A DNA stretch of 64,000 nt, from assembly GCF_008764245.1 (NCBI RefSeq), contig NZ_VTQV01000017.1, positions 1-64,000 on the forward strand, in the 5' to 3' direction. The position numbers were made by a program, and so were the translations under genes. This DNA is from Bacillus subtilis (GTDB lineage Bacteria > Bacillota > Bacilli > Bacillales > Bacillaceae_C). The notes beneath the pieces were generated by a model. That model ran no database searches. It had not been told where the DNA came from and worked only from the letters and a program-made list of their open reading frames with translations. The stretch's first letter is position 1. The number at the start of each line of letters is the position of its first letter. Positions 1 through 9,137 of this stretch are shown here, piece by piece.

Positions 1-183
1 TCCGTTAAACAGATCGAAATGGCGCGTTCCTATTTTGTTCGCCCACAAACATTTTACTCATACTCGTTTTCCAATCAAGAAATGGGCCCAATAGTTTTTA
101 AAACTTTGAATGCACGAACTTGCGGAACCTGGGAACCTTCAACAAAGATACGTTATAATAACTTTATGGATGAAAGAGTGTAA
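1..183 (+). CDS. C-terminal end of an unknown protein (partial)
   Basis: Frame 1 is open from the first base of the window to a TAA at 181-183, giving about 60 residues that end in NNFMDERV. The start lies outside the window. I do not recognise the family: the visible part is soluble, rich in Phe, Tyr and Arg, and has no clear motif. The stop codon lies just before the ribosome binding site of ynfA, so the two genes may be co-transcribed. A chance open frame of this length is possible, so confidence is modest. Confidence 0.4.
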   Translation, partial: SVKQIEMARSYFVRPQTFYSYSFSNQEMGPIVFKTLNARTCGTWEPSTKIRYNNFMDERV

Positions 184-198
184 AGGAGTTCGTTCGGA

Positions 199-525
199 AT
201 GATTTATGCAATTATTTTGTTTGTACTTGCAGGTTTAGCTGAAATAGGTGGCGGTTATCTAATTTGGGTATGGTTAAGGGAAGGAAAACCGTTTTATTGG
301 GGCATCTTTGGAGGCATAGCTTTGGCTTTATATGGTGTTATTGCTACATTTCAATCATTTCCATCGTTCGGTAGAGTCTACGCAGCCTATGGGGGAGTAT
401 TTATTATTCTCTCTGTATTGTGGGGATGGGGCATTGATAAAAAAACACCTGATTTCTATGATTGGGTAGGTGCAGGAATATGTTTAGTTGGTGTTTCGGT
501 TATTTTGTTGGCACCGCGCCAGTAA
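199..525 (+). CDS. ynfA: YnfA/UPF0060 family small membrane protein
   Basis: A 108-residue protein made almost entirely of four hydrophobic helices (about 3-23, 32-50, 60-78, 87-105). The family hallmarks are [10 protein letters not shown] near the start, GRVYAAYGG in the middle and [11 protein letters not shown] near the end. This is the UPF0060 (YnfA) family, distantly related to small multidrug resistance exporters; its substrate in Bacillus is not established. Full family length. An AAAGGAG ribosome binding site at about 182-188 supports the ATG at 199. It follows the partial gene at the window edge directly. Confidence 0.9.
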   Translation: MIYAIILFVLAGLAEIGGGYLIWVWLREGKPFYWGIFGGIALALYGVIATFQSFPSFGRVYAAYGGVFIILSVLWGWGIDKKTPDFYDWVGAGICLVGVSVILLAPRQ

Positions 526-607
526 GGAAAGAGTAGATAACTGGGCAAATTATCCATTCAGAAGGTAGATTTATCTGAGGGTAGGGAATATATTATGGTA
601 CAACAAG

Positions 608-825
608 AATGGAGTTCACTCGAGGTGAATAGGTTTTTCATCCAGAGAATGGGCTCCTAATGAGTAAATGGGGTTCCTGGCCCGGAAATGGGCTTCTCAT
701 GAGGTGAATGGGTTTCATATCCGAGGATTGGGTTTCTCATGGGATAAATGGGTTTTTCGCCCCGAGAATGGGCCCCACCATGAAGAAATGGGGTTCCTGG
801 CCAAGTGAATGGTTTTAAAAAATAG
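608..825. repeat. Tandem array of a degenerate 20-bp repeat, about 11 units
   Basis: The core AATGGG(G)TTC recurs at about 608, 628, 648, 667, 687, 707, 727, 747, 767, 787 and 808, a period of 20 bp. Units alternate between a CTCATGAGG-like tail and a CCTGGCCCGG-like tail, giving a 40-bp higher-order unit. Open frames here read the repeat and look spurious. The same family forms a second array at 61429-61690. No fixed-length unique spacers are present, so it is not a CRISPR. Confidence 0.85.
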
Positions 826-849
826 CTACCTAATATGGAAAGGTAGCCA
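820..849 (-). terminator. Possible hairpin terminator
   Basis: GCTACC (about 833-838) and GGTAGC (about 844-849) can pair. On the minus strand the stem is followed by a T-rich run. It could stop leftward transcripts, but the nearest minus-strand gene ends over 300 bp upstream, so assignment is weak. Confidence 0.35.
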
Positions 850-1170
850 GGCATTTAACTCAAAATTAAAAAGGTTTTACCTTATCTTTATGTAATTACA
901 GCCTATTATTAAACCAGAAGATTACCAACGTCCTCCATCTTAAAGTATTACATCCTTTTCCCTATCATGATTAAAATATCAATTCTTAACTGATAAGCGT
1001 TCTTATAATAATAACTTTCAATAATTATCAAACTATCTTTACGGAATAATTCACAATTCCAATTTATTATACGCAATCATTCTTGATAACTATTCATGAT
1101 TTCAAAATGGTCGACAAGGAAGGTCATGATCCAAAAATGCAATATTCTTATGTGTGATTTTAAACAATCA
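850..1170. other. AT-rich intergenic stretch with no recognised feature
   Basis: About 320 bp between the hairpin after the 20-bp array and the end of the EamA gene. No open frame with a ribosome binding site, RNA gene or repeat was recognised. Confidence 0.5.
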
Positions 1171-2073
1171 TTAGCCATTAAGTGTTTTTGCTTGTTTTGG
1201 TAAGACCTTGCTTGTATTACTTTGCAATTTTAAGAACAGATAAATCCCGACAATGATTAAAGAGCCACCAATTACCTCTACCAATGTTAGCATTTCGTTT
1301 AAGAATACAATAGCTAATAATGAAGCCCCGACAGGTTCCCCTAAAGTACTCATAGATACAGTAGTTGTATTTACATAATTCAACAACAAGTTATAGATGA
1401 TATGCGCCCCAGTTGGAAAAATCGCAAGTAAAATAAATACCATCCAATCATTAGCTGAATAACCGGTAAGAGGAATTTCACCCATAACATTAAAAATAAT
1501 CATGGTTGTACCTGCAAAAAAGAAAACTAGAAAGCTGTAAACCCAATGATTAATTGATTTCACGTTTCTTTGGCCAATTAATAAATAAATTACGACTGAA
1601 AGAACGGAAAGTAATGATAATACATTTCCAAATAATGCATCTCTGCTTAATCCAAGATTACCTCCTCCAACAATGGCAACACCAATAAAAGCTATACTTA
1701 ATGTTAAAAGAGTACGTAGTTCTATTTTTTCTTTAAAGAAAATAAGCCCACCAATTAATGCTATCGCTGGCTGCAAAGCTAAAATTAAAGTAGAGCTTGC
1801 CACGGACGTATGATTAAGTGATTCAAACCACAATCCAAAATGGCCCGCTAAAAACATGCCCGCGAAGATAATAGCCAGCCATTCTTTTCTTCTTATCTGT
1901 TTTAGTGTTTTTCTATACTTTAGAAGAAAGGGCAATAATAACAAACACGCTAAAAACATTCGATACATAACCATGATCGTCGAAGGTGCATTAGATAACT
2001 TAACAAAAATGGCTGATAAAGAGATACAAACTATTGTAATCACAAGTAAACTATTTATGGTTTTTGGCTTCAT
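1171..2073 (-). CDS. EamA/DMT-family transporter
   Basis: A 300-residue protein with ten predicted membrane helices arranged as two EamA repeats (about 9-140 and 150-290), the architecture of the drug/metabolite transporter superfamily. Full family length. Members export amino acids, metabolites or drugs; the substrate cannot be read from sequence. It is divergent from the GntR/FCD regulator at 2166 with about 90 bp between the starts, which suggests that the regulator controls it. That link is inference. Confidence 0.85.
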   Translation of the reverse strand: MKPKTINSLLVITIVCISLSAIFVKLSNAPSTIMVMYRMFLACLLLLPFLLKYRKTLKQIRRKEWLAIIFAGMFLAGHFGLWFESLNHTSVASSTLILALQPAIALIGGLIFFKEKIELRTLLTLSIAFIGVAIVGGGNLGLSRDALFGNVLSLLSVLSVVIYLLIGQRNVKSINHWVYSFLVFFFAGTTMIIFNVMGEIPLTGYSANDWMVFILLAIFPTGAHIIYNLLLNYVNTTTVSMSTLGEPVGASLLAIVFLNEMLTLVEVIGGSLIIVGIYLFLKLQSNTSKVLPKQAKTLNG

Positions 2074-2165
2074 TTAAGTCCCCCCCTGACTTGAATATTT
2101 CCCGCGTAATTGATATATTACATATCACATATAAGAAAGTAAATACTTTTTTTACAGGTGATCAA

Positions 2166-2825
2166 ATGAATCTAAAAGGGAATAAAATTAACCGTGTATC
2201 CATGCGTAATAATGCTTATGAAATCATTAAAAATGCCATTATATCTGGTGATTTAAAACCTGGGATGAAGATTAAGGATAAGGAATTATCAGAACAGTTA
2301 GGGATAAGCCGAACGCCAATAAGAGAGGCTATGTTAAGGTTAGAGGATGAAGAATTAATTATTAGTAAACCTAACAGTTTCACCATGGTTGCACCTATAA
2401 ACATCACGGAAGTTAAGGAAATTTACAGCATAGTTATCGCCTTAGAATCACTTGCAATACAAGAAGCACTCATTCATTCCAACCACTCACAACTGAAGCA
2501 GCTTGAAGACATAAACAATCTTTATAAGAAGGCAGTTGAAGAAAGCAACGCAAAAAAATGTCTCACCTATGATATTGAGTTTCATGCACATATTGTGAAA
2601 ATGTCCAAGAATAAAGAGCTTGAAAAGCTGTTAATTAAATTAAAAGATAAAATAATAAGAGTAGAATCTTTCTACTTTCATAAAGCTATCCCAAAACAAA
2701 AATCTATTCATGAACATGACATGATTATTAATGGGTTAAGAAATAAGAAGTATAAAGAAGCGGTGGACATGCTTAGAAATAATTGGATGAATAGCCTTAA
2801 TAATATATTATCAAAAGATCAATAG
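2166..2825 (+). CDS. GntR-family (FadR/FCD type) transcriptional regulator
   Basis: About 219 residues. An N-terminal winged helix (roughly 15-80, with LSEQLGISRTPIREAMLRLE, the GntR recognition region) is followed by an all-helical FCD ligand-binding domain that binds small carboxylate-type effectors in this subfamily. An open frame exists from 2064. I chose the ATG at 2166 because AGGTG lies 5 bp upstream and the extra N-terminal residues resemble no family member. The gene diverges from the EamA exporter, a common local repressor/exporter arrangement. Confidence 0.85.
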   Translation: MNLKGNKINRVSMRNNAYEIIKNAIISGDLKPGMKIKDKELSEQLGISRTPIREAMLRLEDEELIISKPNSFTMVAPINITEVKEIYSIVIALESLAIQEALIHSNHSQLKQLEDINNLYKKAVEESNAKKCLTYDIEFHAHIVKMSKNKELEKLLIKLKDKIIRVESFYFHKAIPKQKSIHEHDMIINGLRNKKYKEAVDMLRNNWMNSLNNILSKDQ

Positions 2826-2950
2826 TTTAAGAGTAAAACAACTATGCATAACTCGGACTACACCTCCCTTTAAAAAAAGTATTGAGAAAATCGAACGTTT
2901 TTTCTAAGAGGTAAGGAAGAATAAAATATATACCTAGTTTTAGTGTTTAA

Positions 2951-3016
2951 CTCCAGCTCCTAGCCACTCGAGGTACGAGGGACTTATTGCCCGAGGTTAA
3001 GCAGACGCTTGCGCTT
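2951..3016. repeat. Dispersed hairpin-type intergenic repeat
   Basis: Begins TCCAGCTCCTAGCCACTCGAGG and ends near GACGCTTGCGCTTTTC. It shares both end motifs with the longer element at 55179-55380. Such GCGCTTGCGCTTTT-ended elements are frequent between genes in Bacillaceae. It lies just upstream of the PfpI gene. Confidence 0.65.
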
Positions 3017-3097
3017 TTCTAATAAGCATATATTTTGCCATTTTATTGGGTAGTTAATTATAGTAATCTTGTAAAATTTTTAACGGAGGTTTTTAAT

Positions 3098-3607
3098 TTG
3101 GCAAAGGTAGCATTTCTTTTAGCAGACGGATTTGAAGATTCTGAAATGAAAAATCCATATGACGCGGTAAAGGAAGCCGGACATGAGGCAATAATAGTCG
3201 GCTTGGAAAAAGGTGCACAATGCGATGGGAAAAAGGGAACAGTCTCCTACACGGCTGATCTCGGGGCATCTGAAGCAAAGTCAGAAGAATTTGATGCCGT
3301 CATCATACCTGGCGGAGGAGCTCCAGAAGCATTACGTGTGAATGAAGAAGTTGTTCGTTTTGTGAAGGAAATAAATGCGCAAGGCAAGTTAATTGCTGGC
3401 ATTTGTCACGGACCACAAGTCATGATTAGTGCCGATGTATTAAAAGGAAAGGTTGCAACCAGCTACATTGGAATTCGAGATGATGTAAAGCTAGCAGGTG
3501 CAGATTACCGTGATGAAGAGGTCGTTGTTAGTGAAAATCTGATCACATCACGTACTCCGGTAGATGAACCTGCGTTTATCCGTGAAATCTTAGCGAAATT
3601 AACTTAA
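3098..3607 (+). CDS. DJ-1/PfpI family protein (general stress protein 18-like)
   Basis: 169 residues when read from the TTG at 3098, which has GGAGG about 8 bp upstream; the open frame extends to 3035 but that extension is not family-like. The nucleophile-elbow motif AGICHGPQ supplies the catalytic Cys, and ADGFEDSE near the N-terminus supplies the conserved acidic residue. The family includes PfpI-like proteases and YhbO/YfkM-type stress proteins, reported as glyoxalase or deglycase enzymes. It is probably a cytoplasmic stress protein, standing alone between a repeat and the ABC module. Confidence 0.9.
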   Translation: MAKVAFLLADGFEDSEMKNPYDAVKEAGHEAIIVGLEKGAQCDGKKGTVSYTADLGASEAKSEEFDAVIIPGGGAPEALRVNEEVVRFVKEINAQGKLIAGICHGPQVMISADVLKGKVATSYIGIRDDVKLAGADYRDEEVVVSENLITSRTPVDEPAFIREILAKLT

Positions 3608-3825
3608 TTTATCCAAAGGAGGATGGAGTTTCCAAAGAGGGAATTCCTTTCCTCCATATATTATTTATAGCCAAAAAATGTGCACGTTTTTTAGATCGTC
3701 CATTTAAAAAGCATCAGAAGCAATTCAAAGAGACTAATTACTCCCAGATATTTTCTTACTTAAGGGCAATTTAGTGTTTCCATTTAAGCACCTTCATTCC
3801 TAAAATACAGACTGTTAATCTGTAA

Positions 3826-5805
3826 TTAAATCCTACGTTTACTGACTCCGTTGAAACACCAACTAGCGGCAAAAAGATGAGATAGCGGAACCATAAGCAA
3901 TCCATAAGCCGCAATCAGAAGGACAATTCCTAGCACATTAGGTCTTTGTAACATTACAATGATGCTCACGAGAATCCCTCCCACAAACAATTCCTTGCCC
4001 ACACGGCTTTGAAGGATTCGCATCCAAGACCGACCTGCCACCCTTAGTGGGAAGTCACGTTTCGCCTGTAATGTTGCGGTGATCAAGGCACTGATGGCAG
4101 TAGCAACACTAAAAGCAATCACCTGTGCAATCAGCGAAAGATTCTGCAACCACGCAAGGTATGCTGCGAACTGAGCTTGTAGTATCCCCTCTTCGGCAAT
4201 GTAAATAACTTTCAGTTCACCGTTGATCCCACGATCACGTAGCGCCCGAACATCCAGGCTATGTCGTTCCAATAATTGCTGTGTAGCTGTTACACCAGTG
4301 AACACTACATTGCTACTCGAAATCATCGAGGTCAAAGTAGAATCATTAAAGGTATCGGACAGTGAGGGAACGACAGCGAGCAAGATATCATCTCCAAAGT
4401 GAAGACTCTCGCCCCCTCCCCCTTGAGCCACTGGAAATCGGAATCCCTCAACTGGGTGAAAAAATTGTATGGATTCGAATCTATTCTTGGAATGCTCTTT
4501 GTTTGACAATACCTCAATTTCTTCCTGGATTCCGTGAATAAGTTCTTCTGAAAGTTTGTGGTACGAAACAGGTGCGATCGCTCGTTGTTTCGCACCCTTA
4601 GTGACTAAGTCCAGCCAACCTTGGTTTACGAAGGAGACGGCGGAATATTTGCCAAAATCAATCGAAGGCCACATTTCCTGGGTGTAAGTATAGGAAAGTG
4701 CTACTGCTTCAGCCGATTCTGCATCCTTTACCATCTCGCCAATTTTGGGCTCCATATCAGCCATTTCATCAGTGTCTGTTGCAAATACAATTGATACTTG
4801 GTTTGAAAGTTTCTTCCACTGCGCCATTTCAACTGCCTTAGCAGACGAGTGTTTATATGCAGACCAAGCAGGTGCCGCCGTAGCCACCACTAAAATAAAT
4901 GTTAACGCCTGGATTACAATTGACACTGCCCGAAGGCTTTTTACAGCTGGTTGTCTAGTGGCAAGCATGGTAGCACTCGGCCACGCAGAGGCTGACATAA
5001 TAAGCGCAGCAAGCATGGATATGGCCATTACAACGACTTGGAGACTTATTAACACTTTGATAAAGGTACTGACGTACATCCAGCCATGAAAAACACCTAC
5101 ATAGCTTGTTGCAACGATTGCTACAATTCCCGCAGAAATGAGTAGTGCTCCACCAAATTCTGTAAGGTCTTGCATTTGAATACGGACAATCGGAGAACCG
5201 CCCAGAATCCGGAGGGCGCGTCCTCGCGCCTTCACTGACAACCAGAACAGCGCAAGCGAGGCAGTCAGTGCTAACGATGCCAGAACTACGGTTGTAAATC
5301 CCCTTTCCATTACCACGAATACAAGACTATCCAAGATTGAGGCATCCCAACGAGTCATCTTCACCCCCGCATCTTTCAAAGTGTCTTCAAACTCACTCAA
5401 ACGAGCAGTATTGCCAGTCACAAGGTATACTCCATCCGGATAGGAAAAGTCAAGTCGATCTTTACCAACAATCTTCCCGGTCTCGTCGCCATTGAACCAA
5501 GTAAACTCGTCAGGCGGACCTTCTCCGTTAAGCGTAACAAAAATCTTGTCATCTTTATCGCTAGCAAGATCCGGCGCAATCTTGATCAATCCAAGACCCA
5601 AGCGCGCATCAAGTTCTTTCAACTTCGAAAAGGCTTCATTGATAGAGAACTCCGATTCGTTGAAGCTGATATCAAGCCTGCTCTTGCTCCCAATAGCCTG
5701 TGGAAAATCACGATCATTCAGGTCGGTAATGATTGCAGCTAACAAGGCAAGTAAAGTAAACAATACGCCCGAAACAATCACTATCATACGCTTGTACATA
5801 CTCAT
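3826..5805 (-). CDS. Large ABC-transporter permease, bacteriocin-associated membrane protein type
   Basis: 659 residues. One N-terminal helix (about 6-26), an extracytoplasmic domain (about 27-165), a group of four helices (about 168-315), a second large external domain (about 320-560) and three C-terminal helices. This layout resembles the bacteriocin-associated integral membrane proteins with seven helices, and broadly FtsX/MacB-like permeases. GAGGGGGTG precedes the ATG at 5805. It is the third gene of a module with the ATPase at 6355-7023 and a small anchored protein. The DNA is visibly more GC-rich than the flanks, suggesting acquisition. A role in peptide export or immunity is inference. 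Confidence 0.7.
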   Translation of the reverse strand: MSMYKRMIVIVSGVLFTLLALLAAIITDLNDRDFPQAIGSKSRLDISFNESEFSINEAFSKLKELDARLGLGLIKIAPDLASDKDDKIFVTLNGEGPPDEFTWFNGDETGKIVGKDRLDFSYPDGVYLVTGNTARLSEFEDTLKDAGVKMTRWDASILDSLVFVVMERGFTTVVLASLALTASLALFWLSVKARGRALRILGGSPIVRIQMQDLTEFGGALLISAGIVAIVATSYVGVFHGWMYVSTFIKVLISLQVVVMAISMLAALIMSASAWPSATMLATRQPAVKSLRAVSIVIQALTFILVVATAAPAWSAYKHSSAKAVEMAQWKKLSNQVSIVFATDTDEMADMEPKIGEMVKDAESAEAVALSYTYTQEMWPSIDFGKYSAVSFVNQGWLDLVTKGAKQRAIAPVSYHKLSEELIHGIQEEIEVLSNKEHSKNRFESIQFFHPVEGFRFPVAQGGGGESLHFGDDILLAVVPSLSDTFNDSTLTSMISSSNVVFTGVTATQQLLERHSLDVRALRDRGINGELKVIYIAEEGILQAQFAAYLAWLQNLSLIAQVIAFSVATAISALITATLQAKRDFPLRVAGRSWMRILQSRVGKELFVGGILVSIIVMLQRPNVLGIVLLIAAYGLLMVPLSHLFAASWCFNGVSKRRI

Positions 5806-5980
5806 CTCTCTTTCACCCCCTCTTTCTTTTTAAACCTTTCTTTGGTACTGCCTTCCTTTACGACGATATCAGCATGCAAGTTGGTACAGATGATTGCATC
5901 ATATCTGCTATGTTTTTAAGATAACAGACATGCAACAACGCGAAGGACGACACGTAAGACGAACTGGTTAAAAGATTGTG

Positions 5981-6340
5981 TTAACGCCTCACCAAATGTA
6001 CAGGTACTTCAAATCCCTCGCTACGAGTAAGAAAGTGACGGATGGCCTCACGTTCAGCTTTCGAATCATAGGTCACCAAAATAAGCCCTCGATCTAAGTC
6101 ATCAGGACACGGTCTATCTACTTCCACCTTAATCCCTTCTCCTAGCCTCTCTATTTCCTTGGCGAGTTTTCCATGATCATTCAAAGCATCAGTAGCCTCT
6201 GTGACGGTTGGTAGTTGATCGCACGGCGGGTGTGTGTCTTTCGGCGCTGTCGTGATCCAACCGTTTATAAACGCAAACGTTCCTCCTAGCAATAGCAAAC
6301 CAACAATGACGCTAATAATCATTTTAGAAGTTAATTTCAC
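5981..6340 (-). CDS. Small membrane-anchored protein of the ABC module, unknown function
   Basis: About 119 residues from the GTG at 6340, which has GAGGGGG six bases upstream. A longer reading from 6415 would overlap the ATPase gene and lacks a good ribosome site. An N-terminal hydrophobic helix (IISVIVGLLLLGGTFAFI) is followed by a soluble domain of about 85 residues with two Cys (PPCDQ, RPCPDD) and a mixed alpha/beta pattern. I recognise no family. Its place between ATPase and permease suggests an accessory subunit facing the cell exterior. Higher GC than the flanks, like its neighbours. Confidence 0.65.
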   Translation of the reverse strand: MKLTSKMIISVIVGLLLLGGTFAFINGWITTAPKDTHPPCDQLPTVTEATDALNDHGKLAKEIERLGEGIKVEVDRPCPDDLDRGLILVTYDSKAEREAIRHFLTRSEGFEVPVHLVRR

Positions 6341-6354
6341 AAGCATCCCCCTCG

Positions 6355-7023
6355 TTACATGTTCCGCAATTTTTGTGGCGAGTTGTTGGACCCGACCTGA
6401 TGCAAGGCATCGCACGCCTCCATCATCTCGGAATCATGCGTAGACACAATAACCGTCCGACCACGCACAGCAAAGTCCGCAAGCAGTTCGATGACCATAC
6501 GCCTGTTCGCTGCATCGAGTGAAGCAGTTGGCTCATCAACAAACAAGATATCAGCATCCTTGTAAATAGCACGAGACAAGGCAAGCCGCTGTTTCTCTCC
6601 TCCACTCAGATGTCCAGCCAACTCATTTTCTCTACCTGTAAGGCCAGTCTGTTCGAGTGAATGCATTAACTTTTCTTTGTTTCCCGAGACACGTCCACCA
6701 ATAATATTCGTCTTCATAGTGACATTGAAGGCAACGGATTCCTCGTCCATAATCCCATAATCCTGAAGTACAAATGCCGCGTGATTTCGCCAAAATTGCC
6801 GTCGTGCCGCAGTCCCGTACTCTGTAACATTGTTCCCGTCAATCAGGATGTTGCCCTTATCTACCGGGAGCAATAATCCAAGGCAGTGAAGGAGTGTCGT
6901 CTTTCCCGATCCACTCGCACCAACGAGGGCTGTTATGGTACCTGGCTTGCAACGGACAGACTCCCCGTTCAGTACAAGACGCCCACCAATTGCCACCGAA
7001 ATGTCCCGGGCTTCCATTAACAT
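6355..7023 (-). CDS. ABC transporter ATP-binding protein (bacteriocin-exporter/LolD-like)
   Basis: About 222 residues from the ATG at 7023, preceded by AGGTGGGTGG; the open frame extends to 7086 without a good ribosome site. Walker A GASGSGKTT, signature LSGGEKQRLALSRA, Walker B ILFVDEPTASLD and the switch His in STHDSEM are all intact. This class pairs with MacB/FtsX-like or bacteriocin-associated permeases, here the product of 3826-5805. It lies downstream of a two-component system on the same strand but beyond a terminator, so it probably has its own promoter. Confidence 0.85.
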   Translation of the reverse strand: MLMEARDISVAIGGRLVLNGESVRCKPGTITALVGASGSGKTTLLHCLGLLLPVDKGNILIDGNNVTEYGTAARRQFWRNHAAFVLQDYGIMDEESVAFNVTMKTNIIGGRVSGNKEKLMHSLEQTGLTGRENELAGHLSGGEKQRLALSRAIYKDADILFVDEPTASLDAANRRMVIELLADFAVRGRTVIVSTHDSEMMEACDALHQVGSNNSPQKLRNM

Positions 7024-7195
7024 TTGCACCACCCACCTACTTCGACGAATGTTGAGTCCATCGCCACTATAGTCATCAACATCCATTTGAACGTTTGATA
7101 TAATCCTTTTCTTTTCCGTCTATACAACGTTTTTTTCATTTATTTCATTCCTCCCAATTCAGTCCCATTCGTTTCTATACTCAGTAGTATAGGGC

Positions 7196-7223
7196 AAAAA
7201 AATAAACACCATTGAAATGGTGT
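7196..7223 (-). terminator. Rho-independent terminator after the histidine kinase gene
   Basis: ACACCATT (7206-7213) and AATGGTGT (7216-7223) form a perfect 8-bp stem. On the minus strand it is followed by a T-rich run (7196-7205). Confidence 0.85.
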
Positions 7224-7241
7224 CTTAACAGAATCTTAATT

Positions 7242-8309
7242 TTAGCAAGGAAATAAAATTTTGATCTTCGTCCCTTTATTTGGCTCACTTTCGATTTTAA
7301 TCTGACCTCCTTGTTTTTCAATAAACTGCTTGGCAATAGACATTCCCAACCCTGATCCAAGATGGGATTTGTCCGTGGTTGTCCCTCGGTAATATTGATT
7401 AAATAATTGCTTAATGGTTTGTTCATCCATTCCAATTCCATTATCTTTAATTTCTAATAAGGTTAAATCTTCTGCTGTTTCTATGGAAACATCAATGGTT
7501 GTTTCAGGGGGATTATGATAGATAGCATTCATAATGAAATTTTCTAATGCTCTTTTTAATAATGTCTGATCAAAAGATAATAAAATATCGCCTTCGTTCT
7601 TGACGTTTAAATGGATGGGGTAATCATTGGCCATTGGATATTGACGAAGATCTTTCAACACATTTCTTACAAAAGCGACCAAATCCGTTGTACGGACATT
7701 CAAAGGAATTTGCATTTTATCAAACTCATAAACAACACTTAAATCATCAATTAATTGCTCCATATATAAAGATTTTTCTTCAATAATTTTAGCAAATTCC
7801 TTAATTTCTTCCTCATCCCATTTATGTTCGGAACGAAGCATGGCAGCATAACCTTTGATGTAGGATAAGGGCGTTTTTAGATCATGTGTCACTCCAGAAG
7901 TCCAATTTCCCCTTGTTTCCTCAAGTTCTTTTCGTTCCTTCTCTGCCGCATTCAGTTGATATGTTAAACCATCGAGCTTGGTTTTAAGTTCCAAAAACGG
8001 ACGAAACCTCATCTTATTTAAAGAGAAATTCTTTATTGGATCGGGCATTTTAAAGACCCCTAGGGATAATTGATCAATCCAGCGTATAAAGAAGAGAAGG
8101 GGCTTCCTGATTTGGCGGTCGATAACAAGACCAATCAGAATAAGCATCCCAAGGAATAGTAGCGGAAATAAAACATATGTCGCGAATCCATTAATTTCTA
8201 AGGGAATGCTCAAAAAGTTGAGTACTGAAAAACCAGTTATAAAAAAAACAGCGCCTAAGGTTAGAAGAAGCATTATGAATATTAATGAAATTTTTGTTTC
8301 TAATTTCAT
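7242..8309 (-). CDS. Sensor histidine kinase, short external loop
   Basis: 355 residues. Two membrane helices (about 8-28 and 44-64) enclose only about 15 residues outside, as in intramembrane-sensing kinases of Firmicutes. A linker follows, then HisKA with VTHDLKTP (His near 143), and a HATPase domain with the N-box MNAIYHNP and G-boxes DNGIGMD and GSGLGMSIA. The last bases overlap the start region of the partner regulator gene by 4 bp (8306-8309), indicating translational coupling. Intramembrane-sensing kinases often control nearby ABC exporters against peptide antibiotics, and an ABC module lies downstream here. Confidence 0.88.
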   Translation of the reverse strand: MKLETKISLIFIMLLLTLGAVFFITGFSVLNFLSIPLEINGFATYVLFPLLFLGMLILIGLVIDRQIRKPLLFFIRWIDQLSLGVFKMPDPIKNFSLNKMRFRPFLELKTKLDGLTYQLNAAEKERKELEETRGNWTSGVTHDLKTPLSYIKGYAAMLRSEHKWDEEEIKEFAKIIEEKSLYMEQLIDDLSVVYEFDKMQIPLNVRTTDLVAFVRNVLKDLRQYPMANDYPIHLNVKNEGDILLSFDQTLLKRALENFIMNAIYHNPPETTIDVSIETAEDLTLLEIKDNGIGMDEQTIKQLFNQYYRGTTTDKSHLGSGLGMSIAKQFIEKQGGQIKIESEPNKGTKIKILFPC

Positions 8310-9016
8310 TGGGTACTCCCTTGGCTTTCGGTATTTAGCATATAACCTAACCCTCTGACATTTTTTAGATACATCGGATGTTTAGGGTCTGTTTCGATTT
8401 TTTGACGCAGGCGACTAATATGGACCATAACCGTATTTTCTTTCCCCACAACACTATAATCTCCCCAAACTCTTTCATATAGATAGTCTACGCTAAAAAC
8501 CTGATTGGGATGCTGGCACATGAATTTAAGTAGTTGAAACTCCTTAGCTGGGCAATTGACTTCGTTTCCTTCCACGATTAACTTTGCTTGGTCATAATAC
8601 AGGACAAAGCGGTCTGTTCGAAACACCTGTGACGTTTCTGATATTTTTCTCCTTTGACGGTATAAGATGGCCTTGATTCGGGCAGCGACTTCAAGGGGAT
8701 TAAAAGGCTTCGTTATATAATCATCGCCGCCTATAGAAAAGCCGGTTAATTTGTCAATATCAGTAGTGCGTGCTGTCAAAAAGATAATGGGAACATCTGA
8801 TATATCTCTAATTTGTTGGCACAAATCGAAACCGTTTGTATCAGGTAGCATAACATCAAGCAATATGAGATCAATCTCGTGCTCCTTAACCTTTTTCATT
8901 GCTTCAGCACCCGACTCAGCTTGATATATCTCTTGAAATCCTTCCTTATTTAGTAAACGTTTTAGCATTTTAATTAATCCTACTTCATCTTCTATAATAA
9001 GTATACTTTCTTTCAC
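8306..9016 (-). CDS. OmpR-family response regulator
   Basis: 236 residues. The receiver domain (1-120) has the acidic pair EDE near residue 10, the phosphorylated Asp in LILLDVMLPD, and Thr and Lys in FLTART and TKPF. The C-terminal winged helix (about 135-230) has RLRQKIETDP and VRGLGYML. It is the first gene of the two-component operon and overlaps the kinase by 4 bp. It probably binds direct repeats upstream of its targets; the ABC genes at 3826-7023 are candidates. Confidence 0.9.
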   Translation of the reverse strand: MKESILIIEDEVGLIKMLKRLLNKEGFQEIYQAESGAEAMKKVKEHEIDLILLDVMLPDTNGFDLCQQIRDISDVPIIFLTARTTDIDKLTGFSIGGDDYITKPFNPLEVAARIKAILYRQRRKISETSQVFRTDRFVLYYDQAKLIVEGNEVNCPAKEFQLLKFMCQHPNQVFSVDYLYERVWGDYSVVGKENTVMVHISRLRQKIETDPKHPMYLKNVRGLGYMLNTESQGSTQ

Positions 9017-9074
9017 ATCTACCCCTCCTCGTCTACCAGTAATATATTTTTTACATTTGTTTCTGTCAACTTAT

Positions 9075-9100
9075 AAAAAAAGACCATCAAATTGATGATC
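9075..9100 (-). terminator. Hairpin with T-run on the minus strand
   Basis: GACCATCAA (9082-9090) pairs with TTGATGATC (9092-9100), with one G-T pair, and seven T follow on the minus strand. It points leftward into the response regulator gene, and only the gene remnant at 9138-9302 lies upstream of it. Confidence 0.65.
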
Positions 9101-9137
9101 TGAACCTGCTATATCATGATTGACATTTTTTAGGACT

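Noticed and set aside
608-825. Possible CRISPR array
   Set aside because: The 20-bp units are degenerate throughout and contiguous; there are no constant repeats with unique spacers and no cas genes.
3612-3660. Terminator after the PfpI gene
   Set aside because: GGAGG and CCTCC can pair, but the stem is broken and no T-run follows; too weak to list.
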